A stretch of DNA of 64,000 nt. Origin: an uncultured candidate division WPS-2 bacterium (GTDB lineage Bacteria; Vulcanimicrobiota; Vulcanimicrobiia; Vulcanimicrobiales; Vulcanimicrobiaceae). This document shows positions 1-8,319 of this stretch, in pieces (the stretch's first letter is position 1; each line of letters begins with the position of its first letter). The translations under genes and the position numbers were made by a program. The notes below the pieces were generated by a model, which saw nothing but the letters and a program-made list of their open reading frames with translations, searched no databases and was not told where the DNA came from. The DNA lies in assembly GCA_937927945.1 (NCBI GenBank), contig CALEYW010000046.1, positions 1 through 64,000 of the forward strand, read 5' to 3'.

Positions 1-51
1 CCGTAGAGGACTCTCACCTCCAAGTCAAGCGTCCATGCCGGGCGCACAAGC

Positions 52-80
52 AAAAGACCCGCGTCGTGACGACGCGGGTC
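52..80 (-). terminator. Intrinsic terminator after rplL
   Basis: A perfect 10-bp stem (56-65 with 71-80) closes a 5-nt loop. On the minus strand it is followed by TTTT (complement of 52-55). It lies about 30 nt past the rplL stop, so it should end the rplJ-rplL transcript before any rpoB gene lying beyond the window edge. Confidence 0.85.
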
Positions 81-108
81 TTTCCGTTCTCCCGCGTGAG
101 AACGAAGG

Positions 109-477
109 TTACTTGACGGTGACCTTCGCGCCGGCTTCCGAGAGCTTCTTCGCGATCGCGTCGGCTTCGTCTCTGGCGATGCCTTCTTTGACCGGCTTGG
201 GAGCGCTCTCGACGAACGCCTTCGCTTCGGTCAGACCGAGCGAGGTGACTTCGCGGACGGCCTTGATGACCTTGATCTTCTCCGGGCCGGCCTCTTCGAG
301 GATGACGTCGAATTCGGTCTTGGCCTCGGCCGGCGCAGCGGCGGCAGCGGCGGGGGCGGCGGCGGCGGCCGGCGCGGCGGCGCTCACGCCGTACTTCTCT
401 TCGAGCTGCTTGACGAGGTCCGCGAGCTCGAGGACGGTGAGTTGGTCGATCTGGGAGATGAGTTCGGCGACTGCCAT
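109..477 (-). CDS. rplL: 50S ribosomal protein L7/L12
   Basis: This 122-residue protein is the ribosomal stalk protein that recruits translational GTPases. Residues 1-32 form the N-terminal dimerisation helix pair that binds L10, residues 33-52 are an almost pure Ala/Pro hinge, and residues 55-122 are the globular C-terminal domain with the typical EKIKVIKAVR and LGLTEAKAFVE stretches. Length and domain order match the family. It follows rplJ by 18 nt on the same strand and is followed by a strong terminator. The GC-rich alanine hinge makes the opposite strand look open, but only this frame encodes a known protein. Confidence 0.98.
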   Translation of the reverse strand: MAVAELISQIDQLTVLELADLVKQLEEKYGVSAAAPAAAAAPAAAAAAPAEAKTEFDVILEEAGPEKIKVIKAVREVTSLGLTEAKAFVESAPKPVKEGIARDEADAIAKKLSEAGAKVTVK

Positions 478-495
478 GATACCTGGATGCTCCTG

Positions 496-1032
496 TTATG
501 CGGTGGCGGGCTGATCCGCGCTCTTCTGCTCGCGAATCGCATTGAGGACGCGGACGAGGCCGCTCTGATTGCCGGACAGGACGTAGACGAGCCCGTACAG
601 CGGGGACTTGAGCGACCCGACGAGTTTCGCGAGCAGCTCTTGCTTGGGGGGAAGCGCGGCGAGCGCCATGACTTGCGTGGCCTCGACGAGCTTGCCATCG
701 ATGAACGCAGCCTTGACCTTGACCGCCTTGGTCGAATCGGAGAAAGTCTTGAGGGCCTTGGCCGGTGCGACGGGATCGTCACCGGCGAAAACGACGCCCG
801 TCGGGCCTGCGAGAACCGCATCGAGCTGCGAGGCGAGGTCGTCGCCGGCGGCTCGCTTGAAGAGCGTGTTCTTGACGACGCCGTAGGTGCTGCCGTCTTT
901 GCGAAGCTCGTTGCGGAGCTTCGTGATCTCTTCGACGGTCAGGCCTTGGTAGTTCGTGAAGAACAGGTTCTTCGCTTTTGCGATCTGCTCGCGAAGCTCT
1001 TCGATCGTCGCTTGTTTTTTCGCGGTCGGCAT
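496..1032 (-). CDS. rplJ: 50S ribosomal protein L10
   Basis: L10 anchors L7/L12 dimers to 23S rRNA. The 178-residue product starts MPTAKKQATIEEL at 1032, preceded by GGAG about 7 nt upstream. An in-frame ATG at 1086 would add 18 residues unlike any L10 N-terminus and would run through the leader hairpin, so it is rejected. The body shows the usual LFFTNYQGLTVEEITKLR segment and the C-terminal helix that carries L7/L12 (about residues 140-170). It forms a two-gene unit with rplL. In many bacteria L10 represses its own operon by binding the leader, and the leader here contains a matching hairpin. Confidence 0.97.
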   Translation of the reverse strand: MPTAKKQATIEELREQIAKAKNLFFTNYQGLTVEEITKLRNELRKDGSTYGVVKNTLFKRAAGDDLASQLDAVLAGPTGVVFAGDDPVAPAKALKTFSDSTKAVKVKAAFIDGKLVEATQVMALAALPPKQELLAKLVGSLKSPLYGLVYVLSGNQSGLVRVLNAIREQKSADQPATA

Positions 1033-1050
1033 CGTGTGCTCCGAGAGGGG

Positions 1051-1082
1051 AAACAAAAACGCCTCCGCCGACACGGCGAGGC
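1051..1082 (-). promoter_or_regulatory. Attenuator-like hairpin in the rplJ leader
   Basis: On the minus strand a GC-rich stem (GCCTC/GAGGC plus GCCG/CGGC with one bulged G, 1061-1082) is followed directly by GTTTTTGTTT (1051-1060) and then, 18 nt later, the rplJ start. A hairpin with a T-run placed in front of a ribosomal protein gene is the architecture of an L10-leader attenuator. The upstream antiterminator partner was not resolved. Confidence 0.6.
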
Positions 1083-1171
1083 GCAATCACGATTCCGGCG
1101 CGGACCGCACGTGACACATCGTCACCTTGAGCCCGGAGAAGAGTCGATTACCGCGTCCTCGGCAGGCGTGC

Positions 1172-1187
1172 GTTCGTTCGAACGAAC
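1172..1187. promoter_or_regulatory. 16-bp perfect palindrome upstream of rplJ
   Basis: GTTCGTTCGAACGAAC is a perfect 16-bp inverted repeat. It sits between the divergently oriented rplJ and the GNAT gene, 140 nt from the rplJ start and 79 nt from the GNAT start. It has no T-run and could be a dimeric repressor operator. No regulator can be named. Confidence 0.4.
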
Positions 1188-1265
1188 ATTACCGACCCGG
1201 GGGGTCGACCTGCGGTCATTGGAGCCAAAGCACGTTGTATCACGCGGACGAGTGCCGCGTCAAGG

Positions 1266-2030
1266 ATGAGTGACGCCGAGCGCGCGGAGGCGGCCTTCTG
1301 GGCCGGTTTCCTGCGCAACCGGAACGTCGACGCCGGCACCGCGGGTGACGGGGCAGTCTCGGTCGCCGGAGGGTACGCCCTCTGCGTGGTCGGGACGATG
1401 CTGACGCACGCCATAGGGGCCGGGTCGACCCGTCCGCTGCGCGCCGACGACTGCGAGGTGGTCGAGGGCTTCTATGCCGCCAGGGGGCTGCCGACTTGCT
1501 TCGAGCTCGAAGAGGACGCGCTGCTGCGCGACGAGGCCTTGTTGCGTGAACGCGGCTATGCCGACGACCCCATCGAACTGATCGCGCTCGAGTCGCCCGT
1601 CGCCGTTCGCCCGCCCGTCGACGGAATCGCCGTTCGAGCGACGACCGACCGGCGGGCTTGGAGCGAGCTGCTGGAACGCTGCATCGCCGAGCAGATCGAC
1701 GACCCCGGCCTCCTGCGCCGGCAAGCCCTCTTGAACGCCTCCGCGGGTCACGTCCTGGCCATGGCGTCGATTCGCGGCGAGGACGTCGGCGTCGGCGCGG
1801 TCGGCATCGCCGGGGACACCGCGCTCCTCTACTCCGCCGGGGTGCTGCCAATGTTCCGGCGACGCGGTGTGCACGGCGCGCTTGTCGCCGCCCGGCTCAC
1901 GATGGCGCACGGACGCGGGGCGGCCGCGGCCCTCCTGAAGGCCGTGCCGGACTCACCCTCCGAGCGGTCCGCGCTCGGCCTCGGCTTCACGCGAACCGCG
2001 GTACGGCGCCGCGTGCGCCGCGCGAGTTAG
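1266..2030 (+). CDS. GNAT-family acetyltransferase
   Basis: The 254-residue protein has the weakly conserved two-half GNAT layout. Its second half contains the acetyl-CoA binding segment, with a strand (GDTALLYSAGVLPMFRRRG) leading into an RRRGVHGALV motif at about residues 195-207, a close fit to the Q/RxxGxG/A pyrophosphate loop. The substrate is unknown. It lies between rplJ and a convergent secreted-protein gene, overlapping the latter by 4 nt, and does not belong to the ribosomal operon. The start is the ATG at 1266 with a weak AAGG just upstream. Confidence 0.7.
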   Translation: MSDAERAEAAFWAGFLRNRNVDAGTAGDGAVSVAGGYALCVVGTMLTHAIGAGSTRPLRADDCEVVEGFYAARGLPTCFELEEDALLRDEALLRERGYADDPIELIALESPVAVRPPVDGIAVRATTDRRAWSELLERCIAEQIDDPGLLRRQALLNASAGHVLAMASIRGEDVGVGAVGIAGDTALLYSAGVLPMFRRRGVHGALVAARLTMAHGRGAAAALLKAVPDSPSERSALGLGFTRTAVRRRVRRAS

Positions 2031-3277
2031 CAGCCGGAGACGAACGAGACGCTCAGCACCGGGTGGATCTCGATGCCGTTGCGCGCTACCCCCGTCTGGC
2101 CGTGGATCGGATCGAAGTACGGGACGCCGGTGATGTCGGCGACGACGGTTTTGCCGATCGGCGTGAACCGGTTCGAGGGCTGACCGCCGAGGCATTGAAC
2201 GAAGGCGTCGCGCGCGGACTGGAACAGCGCACCGTAGCCGGAGGTGCACGCGCCGGAACACGCTGACGACGGCGGCTCGACGATCATCGTCTCGCTCGGC
2301 GTGTTCAGGTCGGCGACGACGATGTGGAAATCGTTGTCCGCCTCGATCTTCCAGCCGACGATCGTCGCGCGAATCTGCACCGCTTGCAGTTCCCACGGCG
2401 CGAAGCGGACGTTGTCGGATTTGGCGCTCATGCCGGCCGGGACAGTGGCGTTCCAGAGCGTCTCGACGGTCGTGACCTGCACGTTGCGGTTCACCTGCGC
2501 TGCGAACGGATCGCTCATCGTCTTGACGTGCCAACGCTCGCTGCCGCAATGGTTTCCGCAGGTCGCGCCTTGGCCGCCGGCCGGCGCGGGGATCGGCGTG
2601 GGCGCTCCGGGCGCGGCGGTGGGCGGCGGCGTGAACGGGATCCCGGTCGGTGCCGCGGTGGGGCCGAACGTCGCACCGGAGGGCAACGCCGTCGGAACCG
2701 CGGTCGGCGACGTCGACGCACCGCTCGCGCTCAGAACGATGTCGTCGAAGTAGGCGTACGTGTATTTCGACGCCGCACCGTCGCCGTGCACCCCGAAGTA
2801 GAGGTTGAGCGCGCGCCCGGCGTACGCCGAAACGTCGATCGTCTTCTGCGCCCAGCCGTTGGTGTTCGCGTTCGCCTGCCACAGCATCGCCACCGTGTTG
2901 CCGCCGGCGTCCATCAGTTCGGCTTCTTGATACGAGCGCTGCGTCGAGGTCTCGCTTGAAAGTGCGAATACCCAGAACGTGAGCGTGCCGCCGGCCGGTA
3001 CGGTCTCCACCTGACAAAGCCCGGCATCGCCACCGATCTCGCCGCTGTTTTGATTGGTCGACCCGGCGCGCATCGAGTGCGTGCCGTGATGCGCCTGGGC
3101 AGTCGAGATGCGCGCGTTGACGCTGCCGCACTGCGACCACGCGCCCAATCCCGCCGATTCGAAACCCGGATCGACGACCACGTTGCGCGCGCCGTGCGCC
3201 GTGCCGGCCGACCCGAGCGTGACGACGAGCGCCCCTGCAAAGAGGACCGCGATGCCGGCGGAGATCGAACCTCGCAT
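2027..3277 (-). CDS. Secreted protein with N-terminal carbohydrate-binding-like domain
   Basis: The start is set at MRGSISAGIAVLF (3277), which gives a clean signal peptide: Arg at 2, hydrophobic core at about 5-25, AHG-A cleavage near 30. Residues about 32-185 resemble a jelly-roll carbohydrate-binding fold (VVDPGFESAGLGAW, GTHSMRAG, YFDDIVLSA). A Pro/Thr/Ala linker follows at about 190-240. The C-terminal domain (about 245-416) holds six cysteines and a conserved-looking segment (FHIVVADLN, TGVPYFDPIHGQ, NGIEIHPVLSVSF) seen in uncharacterised secreted proteins. The product is probably extracellular and may bind glycans. The catalytic role, if any, is not evident. Confidence 0.65.
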   Translation of the reverse strand: MRGSISAGIAVLFAGALVVTLGSAGTAHGARNVVVDPGFESAGLGAWSQCGSVNARISTAQAHHGTHSMRAGSTNQNSGEIGGDAGLCQVETVPAGGTLTFWVFALSSETSTQRSYQEAELMDAGGNTVAMLWQANANTNGWAQKTIDVSAYAGRALNLYFGVHGDGAASKYTYAYFDDIVLSASGASTSPTAVPTALPSGATFGPTAAPTGIPFTPPPTAAPGAPTPIPAPAGGQGATCGNHCGSERWHVKTMSDPFAAQVNRNVQVTTVETLWNATVPAGMSAKSDNVRFAPWELQAVQIRATIVGWKIEADNDFHIVVADLNTPSETMIVEPPSSACSGACTSGYGALFQSARDAFVQCLGGQPSNRFTPIGKTVVADITGVPYFDPIHGQTGVARNGIEIHPVLSVSFVSGC

Positions 3278-3367
3278 TACACTCTTTCTTATGCTCCCGG
3301 GCAACGTGAGCGTGCTGGGCCTGGCCGTTCCGCACACGCCGCCGTCTCCCACGCGAGAAGCCGATTT

Positions 3368-4135
3368 CTAGGGCGGCGCGTCGCGGCCGGCGTCGAGCGC
3401 GGCTTCCGTTTGGGCCCAGATGCTGCGCGCGATCGGCCGACGCATCTCCTCGAGCAAGTGTCCGACCAGACCGACGGCGCGCGCCATCACGCCCAACCCG
3501 CGCGCGACTTCCCACGGGATGCCCAGTTCGCTCGCGATCGCCCCGATCGCACCGGTGGCATTCAGCGGCAGCACCTTGCCCGACGTGCGCTCCGCTTCGA
3601 CCCGCACGGCCTCCATCAGCGCGACGTACCGGCCGCGAAAGCCGTGCTCTTCCGCGATCGCGAACAAGCGCGCAGTACGTGGGTCGTCGGGTTTGTGGAT
3701 CGGATGCCCGAGCCCCGGGATCGCCGCGCGCTGCGCGCGATGGACCGCGACGATCTGCGCCGCGAGCGCCGCGAGGTCCGGCGCATCGCCGGCGCCGTCG
3801 AGCGCCGTCTGCAACATCTTCGCCGATCCTTCGACCGTCCCGACGAACACGCTGCCCAACCCGCACAACCCCGCCGCGACGGCGCTCTGCAGCGCCTCCG
3901 GCGCACCCATGTACGTCAAGCGTGCGACCATCGCGCTCGGCGTCATGCCGTGTTCGACCAGCGTCACGACGATCGCATTGAACACGATCGCTTCGGCCGC
4001 CGTCGGCAGGCGACCCATCAGCTCGAGGAACGCCATCCCGCCGAAGTCGACGTGACCGAGAATCTCCGTGGGCAGATCGTAGCCGCGCACCACGACGCGG
4101 TCCGCGTCGCTCCAACCCATCTCGCTGCGCATCAC
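3368..4135 (-). CDS. Citryl-CoA lyase / short citrate synthase-like protein
   Basis: At 255 residues this is the short citrate-synthase fold without the N-terminal half, as in citryl-CoA lyases. PGLGHPIHKPDDPR at about residues 140-153 carries the family histidine, and LNATGAIGAIASELGIPW near residue 200 matches the second active-site block. Members cleave citryl-CoA or related acyl-CoAs, and the substrate here is unknown. It is the last gene of a three-gene operon, 11 nt after the SDR gene, with a PrpD-family protein first. That neighbourhood suggests a carboxylic-acid/CoA-ester degradation route. Confidence 0.8.
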   Translation of the reverse strand: MMRSEMGWSDADRVVVRGYDLPTEILGHVDFGGMAFLELMGRLPTAAEAIVFNAIVVTLVEHGMTPSAMVARLTYMGAPEALQSAVAAGLCGLGSVFVGTVEGSAKMLQTALDGAGDAPDLAALAAQIVAVHRAQRAAIPGLGHPIHKPDDPRTARLFAIAEEHGFRGRYVALMEAVRVEAERTSGKVLPLNATGAIGAIASELGIPWEVARGLGVMARAVGLVGHLLEEMRRPIARSIWAQTEAALDAGRDAPP

Positions 4136-4146
4136 GCTCCTCCGGT

Positions 4147-4902
4147 TCAGGTGCTCGGCGCCAAGCCGACGGTGCGTCCACCGTCGACGTTGATCGTTTG
4201 GCCGGTGATGAACGACGCGTCATCCGAGGCGATGAACAGCGCGACGAGCGCGATCTCGACCGGCTGCCCGGTGCGCCCGAGCGGCGTCATCGCGATCGAC
4301 CGCTCGCGGATCTTCGCAGGCACGACGCCGGTCATCGGCGTCTCGATGAACCCCGGCGCGATCGCGTTGACCCGAACGCCGGCCCGGCCGAGTTCGAGTG
4401 CGAGCGTCTTGGTCAAGCTGATGACGCCGCCTTTCGATGCGGAATAGTTTGCCTGCCCGACGTTCCCGTAGGCCGCGCGGGATGAGATCAGCACGATGCT
4501 GCCGCTTCGTTGCGCGACCATCGCGGCTGCCGTCGCGCGCGCCATCAGAAACGAGCCGGTCAAGTTTACCCGGATCACGGCGTCCCAGGCATCCAGCGTC
4601 ATGCGGTCGTGCATCGCGTCGCGCGTGATGCCGGCAAAGTGCACCAAAACGTCGATCCGCCCGAAGCGCGCGCCGACCGCCTCGGCCGCCGTTTGCACGG
4701 AACGTTCGTCTGCGACGTCGACCGCGAATGTTTCGGCATCCACCCCCTCGTCCGCGAAGCGGTCGCGCACCGCCTGAGCGTCGAGATCGAGCGCAGCGAC
4801 CCGAGCTCCGTGCGCGGCGAACGGCCGCGCCGTCGCGAGTCCGAGGCCGCTCGCCGCGCCGGTCACGATCGCGACCTTGCCGGCCAACCGTCCGCCGATC
4901 AC
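4147..4902 (-). CDS. SDR-family oxidoreductase (FabG-like)
   Basis: This is a 251-residue classical short-chain dehydrogenase. It has the TGAASGLG nucleotide loop (residues 15-22), an Asp after strand 2 (ALDLD) typical of NAD preference, the HFAGI motif near residue 90, an SSRAAYGNVGQANYSASKGG block with catalytic Ser, Tyr and Lys, and the APGFIETPM segment. It resembles 3-oxoacyl-ACP or 3-hydroxyacyl-CoA reductases. Its start overlaps the upstream PrpD-like gene by 4 nt (ATGA), so the two are translationally coupled. It probably oxidises or reduces a hydroxy-acid intermediate in the same pathway. Confidence 0.85.
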   Translation of the reverse strand: MIGGRLAGKVAIVTGAASGLGLATARPFAAHGARVAALDLDAQAVRDRFADEGVDAETFAVDVADERSVQTAAEAVGARFGRIDVLVHFAGITRDAMHDRMTLDAWDAVIRVNLTGSFLMARATAAAMVAQRSGSIVLISSRAAYGNVGQANYSASKGGVISLTKTLALELGRAGVRVNAIAPGFIETPMTGVVPAKIRERSIAMTPLGRTGQPVEIALVALFIASDDASFITGQTINVDGGRTVGLAPST

Positions 4903-6296
4903 GATGACACCTTCGGCGCGCCGAGTTCCGCGGTGAGGGTGCGCACGTCTGCGAGCTTGTCGAGTCCGCGCACGAGTTCGACGATGCGGCGGCGGCGTGC
5001 GGGTCCGTACGCGACGGCGGCCAATCCGTCGAACTTCTCGATCAGTTCGTCCCAGCCGAGCGGGCTGTCCGGCTCGCCGCGCGGTCCCTGCGCGAGACGG
5101 CGCTCGTGGACGTCGCCGGCATCGATTTCGATTAGCGCCGCCATTGCCGGAACCAGCGCGTCGACGGCGGGATCGCTTTCAACCGTGATCCGTTCGACGA
5201 GCGCGGCGATCTGCAGCGCGTCGCGCCGCGCGAAGTCGTCCCAGCGCACCGTACCCCATGCGAGCGTCGCGGCCGCCGTATAGTACATGCTGAACTGCGC
5301 GTCGACGATGGACCGCGGACGGCGCTTGCGCTCCTCGGGGAACGCGCACAGGCGCATCCCGGCCGGCGGCAGGCTGACCCGCACCCGTTCGATCGCGGCG
5401 GGATCGAGGCGGCGTTCGCGCACGATCGCGGCCAACTGATCGATCGCCGCGTGCATGTAGCGGCAGCAGGGATACGGTTTGAATGCCGTTCGGTCGATCT
5501 CGTGCACACCGTCCCAGCGCTCGAGCACGTCGGCAGCGACCGCGCCGTCGGAGTAGGCGTGCAGCAGACCGCTGCGGCCCTCGAGCGCGGCGCCCGGGCC
5601 GCGCACGCCCGCGATCGCGAGCTCCCGTGCGAGCACCGCGTTGTGCGCGGCGAAGCCCACCTGCACGGGCTTGGTCGCCGCGCCGTCAACGCTGAACTGG
5701 AGCGAACCCGCGGCCTGACTGAGCCCGATGCCGAAGGCGCTCACGAGCGTGTCGACGTCGTCGCCGTGCAGATACGAGACGCCGGCGATAGCACCGAACA
5801 GTCCGGCCGTCGCTGTCGGATGGAAGCCGCGCGCGTAGTGGACTGCGGGATCGAGGGCGAGTCCGATGCGAATGGCCACGTCGTAGCCCGTCACGATCGC
5901 CGCGATCAACCGCGTGCCGCTGCCGCCGAGCCCTTCCGCACCGCACAGCGCCGCGCCGACGACGGGGGCGCCGGGATGGAGCGACGAGCGCTCGTGCGTG
6001 TCGTCGAAATCGAGAACGTGAAAGTTGCAGGCGTTGAGCATCGCAGCGTACTGCGGCGAAAACGCAGCCCCATAGCCGATCGCCGTGGATGAGCCGCCGG
6101 CGCCGAGCGCCGTCAATGCGCGGTGAACGGCCGCACTCGTCGCGCTCTCGAAGCGCGCGCGCACCGCGCAGCCGATCAGATCTAGCACGGCTTGCTTTGC
6201 GTGCTCGACCGTCGCGGACGAGAGCGACGCCGCATCGAGGGCGAGCGCGCGCCGCGCCAGCGCCGAGGTGACCTGCGAACCGATGATTGCCACCAT
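4899..6296 (-). CDS. MmgE/PrpD family protein
   Basis: The family includes 2-methylcitrate dehydratase, cis-aconitate decarboxylase and iminodisuccinate epimerase. The 465-residue product starts at MVAIIGSQVTSALARR (6296). Further upstream the frame stays open but encodes nothing PrpD-like. Family blocks are present: LDLIGCAVRAR near 40, LDFDDTHERSSLHPG at about 98-112 with the active-site Asp/His region, GFHPTATAGLFGA near 155, and KPYPCCRYMHAAID near 290. It is the first gene of the PrpD-SDR-lyase operon. PrpD beside a citryl-CoA-lyase-like protein suggests tricarboxylate or branched dicarboxylate turnover, but the substrate cannot be fixed. Confidence 0.85.
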   Translation of the reverse strand: MVAIIGSQVTSALARRALALDAASLSSATVEHAKQAVLDLIGCAVRARFESATSAAVHRALTALGAGGSSTAIGYGAAFSPQYAAMLNACNFHVLDFDDTHERSSLHPGAPVVGAALCGAEGLGGSGTRLIAAIVTGYDVAIRIGLALDPAVHYARGFHPTATAGLFGAIAGVSYLHGDDVDTLVSAFGIGLSQAAGSLQFSVDGAATKPVQVGFAAHNAVLARELAIAGVRGPGAALEGRSGLLHAYSDGAVAADVLERWDGVHEIDRTAFKPYPCCRYMHAAIDQLAAIVRERRLDPAAIERVRVSLPPAGMRLCAFPEERKRRPRSIVDAQFSMYYTAAATLAWGTVRWDDFARRDALQIAALVERITVESDPAVDALVPAMAALIEIDAGDVHERRLAQGPRGEPDSPLGWDELIEKFDGLAAVAYGPARRRRIVELVRGLDKLADVRTLTAELGAPKVSS

Positions 6297-6374
6297 TGTG
6301 CTGACCCGGATTCGGGAACGGCGAGCCGCAGTCCGGCAAGGTGTCGCGGCGCGTCGCGCGGGAGGAAAGGTCGC

Positions 6375-7555
6375 ATGCGATTCGGTTTTCGTCGCACCGC
6401 GCTCGTGTTTGCGTTCTTCCTGACCGCGGCCGGAGCCGCGCACGGTGCGACCGTCCACGCGCTCGCGCTTCCCGATGGGTTCACGATCAAACCGGAAGCG
6501 GAACGGCGCCTGATGACGATCACGCGCGACGGCACCGTCTTCGCCATCGCAAATGCCGCCGGGGACCGCGACGGACGCATCCGCGCGTTGCGCTGGGCGG
6601 CCTCCAATGCGTCCGTCTTCGAACCGCTCGAGCTGCTTCACCGGCCGCGTCAAGGGATGCCCGGGCCGACAATCGACGCAATCGCGGCGGCCGATGCGAA
6701 TCGGGCGTTCGTGACGGTCGGACAGGTTTTCAACGGCGCGTACCTCGGGATCTCGTTCGAAGCCGAGCTGTGGTCCGCTGCGGACGCCTCGCATTGGACG
6801 GTTCCCGAAAACTGCAAGCCGCCGCAGTACTCGAACCCGCACGTGTTTGCGATGGACGATCGCGGCAACATCGCCTTCACGCTCGACCCGAGCGCTCGTC
6901 GTCCGCCGGCATCGACGTCAGCGCGCACGCGCAACGAGATCTGCCGACCGCGGCACTCGTGGGCACGGGCCGCTGCACCGTGCTGGGGACCGGGATCGCG
7001 ACCGGCGTGCGCGGCGGCAACGTCGTGGGTTACCTCGGTTATCTCGACGGCTTCCCGGCGCCGATGTACGTCAACCTGATGGTGCAGCAAATGCACGCGA
7101 TGCGGTGGTACGACGGCCGCGTGAACGAGCTCGGCACGGGCGTTCCCTTCGCGACGACGAGCGGCGGCTTCGCGGCCGGCGCGACCGCGCTCCCCGGCCA
7201 TGCCGGCGAGTTCGCGTACGGAAACTTCTTCGGACCCGCGGGGCGCTACGAGTTTCCGATTCCGCACGCAGCCGCATGGGACGCGAACGGTCGCCGCATC
7301 CTGTTGGTGCAGAACGACTCGCGCAGCGTCGCCTGGGACGTCGCCGACGACGCAACGGTCGTCGGGATGCTGCAGGAGCGCGACGGTAAGCACTACGCCT
7401 TCCGGTGGCGAAGCGGGCGCGCGCAGCGACTCGACGATCTCGCACATCCGGCCGGATGGCGATTCGAGTCGGCCTACGCGATCGGCGCGGACGGTGCGAT
7501 CGCTGGAATCGGCACGCATGACGGCGTCGCTGCCGCGTTCGTCTGGCACGAATGA
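6375..7555 (+). pseudogene. Secreted HAF-repeat/beta-propeller-like protein, frameshifted
   Basis: The N-terminal part starts MRFGFRRTALVFAFFLTAAG at 6375, a good signal peptide, and reads well to about 6890 (ending NIAFTLD). The continuation (AGIDVSAHAQRDL, GRCTVLGTGIATGVRGGNVVGYL and on to FVWHE) lies in the -1 frame from about 6895 to 7555. Joining the two needs one extra base near 6885-6905, so the sequence looks like it lost a base there. The joined protein of about 393 residues shows repeated AxxWD, GxxVG and AFxW motifs like HAF/extracellular repeat proteins. Either a recent inactivating mutation or an assembly error is possible. Confidence 0.65.
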
Positions 7556-7558
7556 AAA

Positions 7559-7585
7559 GAGGCGGAGCGCACTGCGCCCCGCCTC
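7559..7585. terminator. Bidirectional terminator between rplA and the HAF-like gene
   Basis: The hairpin GAGGCGG (7559-7565) / CCGCCTC (7579-7585) has an inner GCGC/GCGC pairing. On the minus strand it is followed by TTTT (7555-7558), so it should end the rplK-rplA transcript 24 nt after the rplA stop. On the plus strand only ATTTG follows. Confidence 0.8.
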
Positions 7586-7608
7586 ATTTGTTCGCGACTC
7601 GCGAGGAG

Positions 7609-8319
7609 TTAGTTCGCGGTCGCTCCGGTGGCCTTGATGCGGGTCGGGTCGATCTTGACGCCGGGTCCCATCGTCGAGGTCAGCGTGATGGACTTGAGGT
7701 AGGTGCCCTTCGACGCCGACGGCTTGGCGCGCACCAGCGCGTCGAGCAGCGTCGCGAGGTTCTCGGCCAGCTGCGCTTCGTCGAACGACGCCTTGCCGAC
7801 GATCGTGTGGACGATGCCGGTCTTGTCGAGGCGGTACTCGACCTTGCCGCCCTTGATGTCGCGCACGGCTTGGCCGATGTTCGGCGTCACGGTGCCGGAC
7901 TTGGGGTTCGGCATCTTCTGCGCCAGGATGCGGCCGAGCTCTTTACCGATCGACGGCATCATGTCCGGCGTCGCGACGGCGACGTCGAAGTCGGCGAAGC
8001 CGCCCTTGACCTTTTCGATGAGGTCCGCTTCGCCGACGAAGTCGGCACCGGCGGCCTCAGCGGCACGCGCGGCATCACCGCGTGCGAACGCGATGACTTT
8101 GACGGTGCGGCCCGTGCCGTGCGGCAGGTTGACGGTGCCGCGCACGTTCTGATCCGACTTCTTCGGATCGACGCCGAGCTTGATGTGGATCTCGACCGTC
8201 TCGTTGAACTTGGCGGTCGCGTTCTTCTTCACGATCGACGTCGCTTCGGCCGGCGCGAACAGCTGATCGTGATCGAACGCGGCGGCGAGGTTCTTGTAGC
8301 GTTTGCCGTGCTTGCGCAT
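7609..8319 (-). CDS. rplA: 50S ribosomal protein L1
   Basis: L1 builds the mobile L1 stalk that handles E-site tRNA. The 236-residue length is standard. Recognisable blocks are GKRYKNLAAAFD at the N-terminus, KFNETVEIHIKLGVDPKKSDQNVRGTVNLPHGTG at about 35-68, and GPGVKIDPTRIKA near the C-terminus. Its ATG shares its A with the rplK stop (1-nt overlap), so rplK and rplA are coupled. It is followed by a strong terminator, so rplKA and rplJL are separate transcripts with unrelated genes inserted between them. Confidence 0.98.
   Translation of the reverse strand: MRKHGKRYKNLAAAFDHDQLFAPAEATSIVKKNATAKFNETVEIHIKLGVDPKKSDQNVRGTVNLPHGTGRTVKVIAFARGDAARAAEAAGADFVGEADLIEKVKGGFADFDVAVATPDMMPSIGKELGRILAQKMPNPKSGTVTPNIGQAVRDIKGGKVEYRLDKTGIVHTIVGKASFDEAQLAENLATLLDALVRAKPSASKGTYLKSITLTSTMGPGVKIDPTRIKATGATAN

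Noticed and set aside
319..382. GCG-rich tandem-looking repeat in rplL
   Set aside because: It encodes the normal Ala/Pro hinge of L7/L12 and is not an independent repeat.
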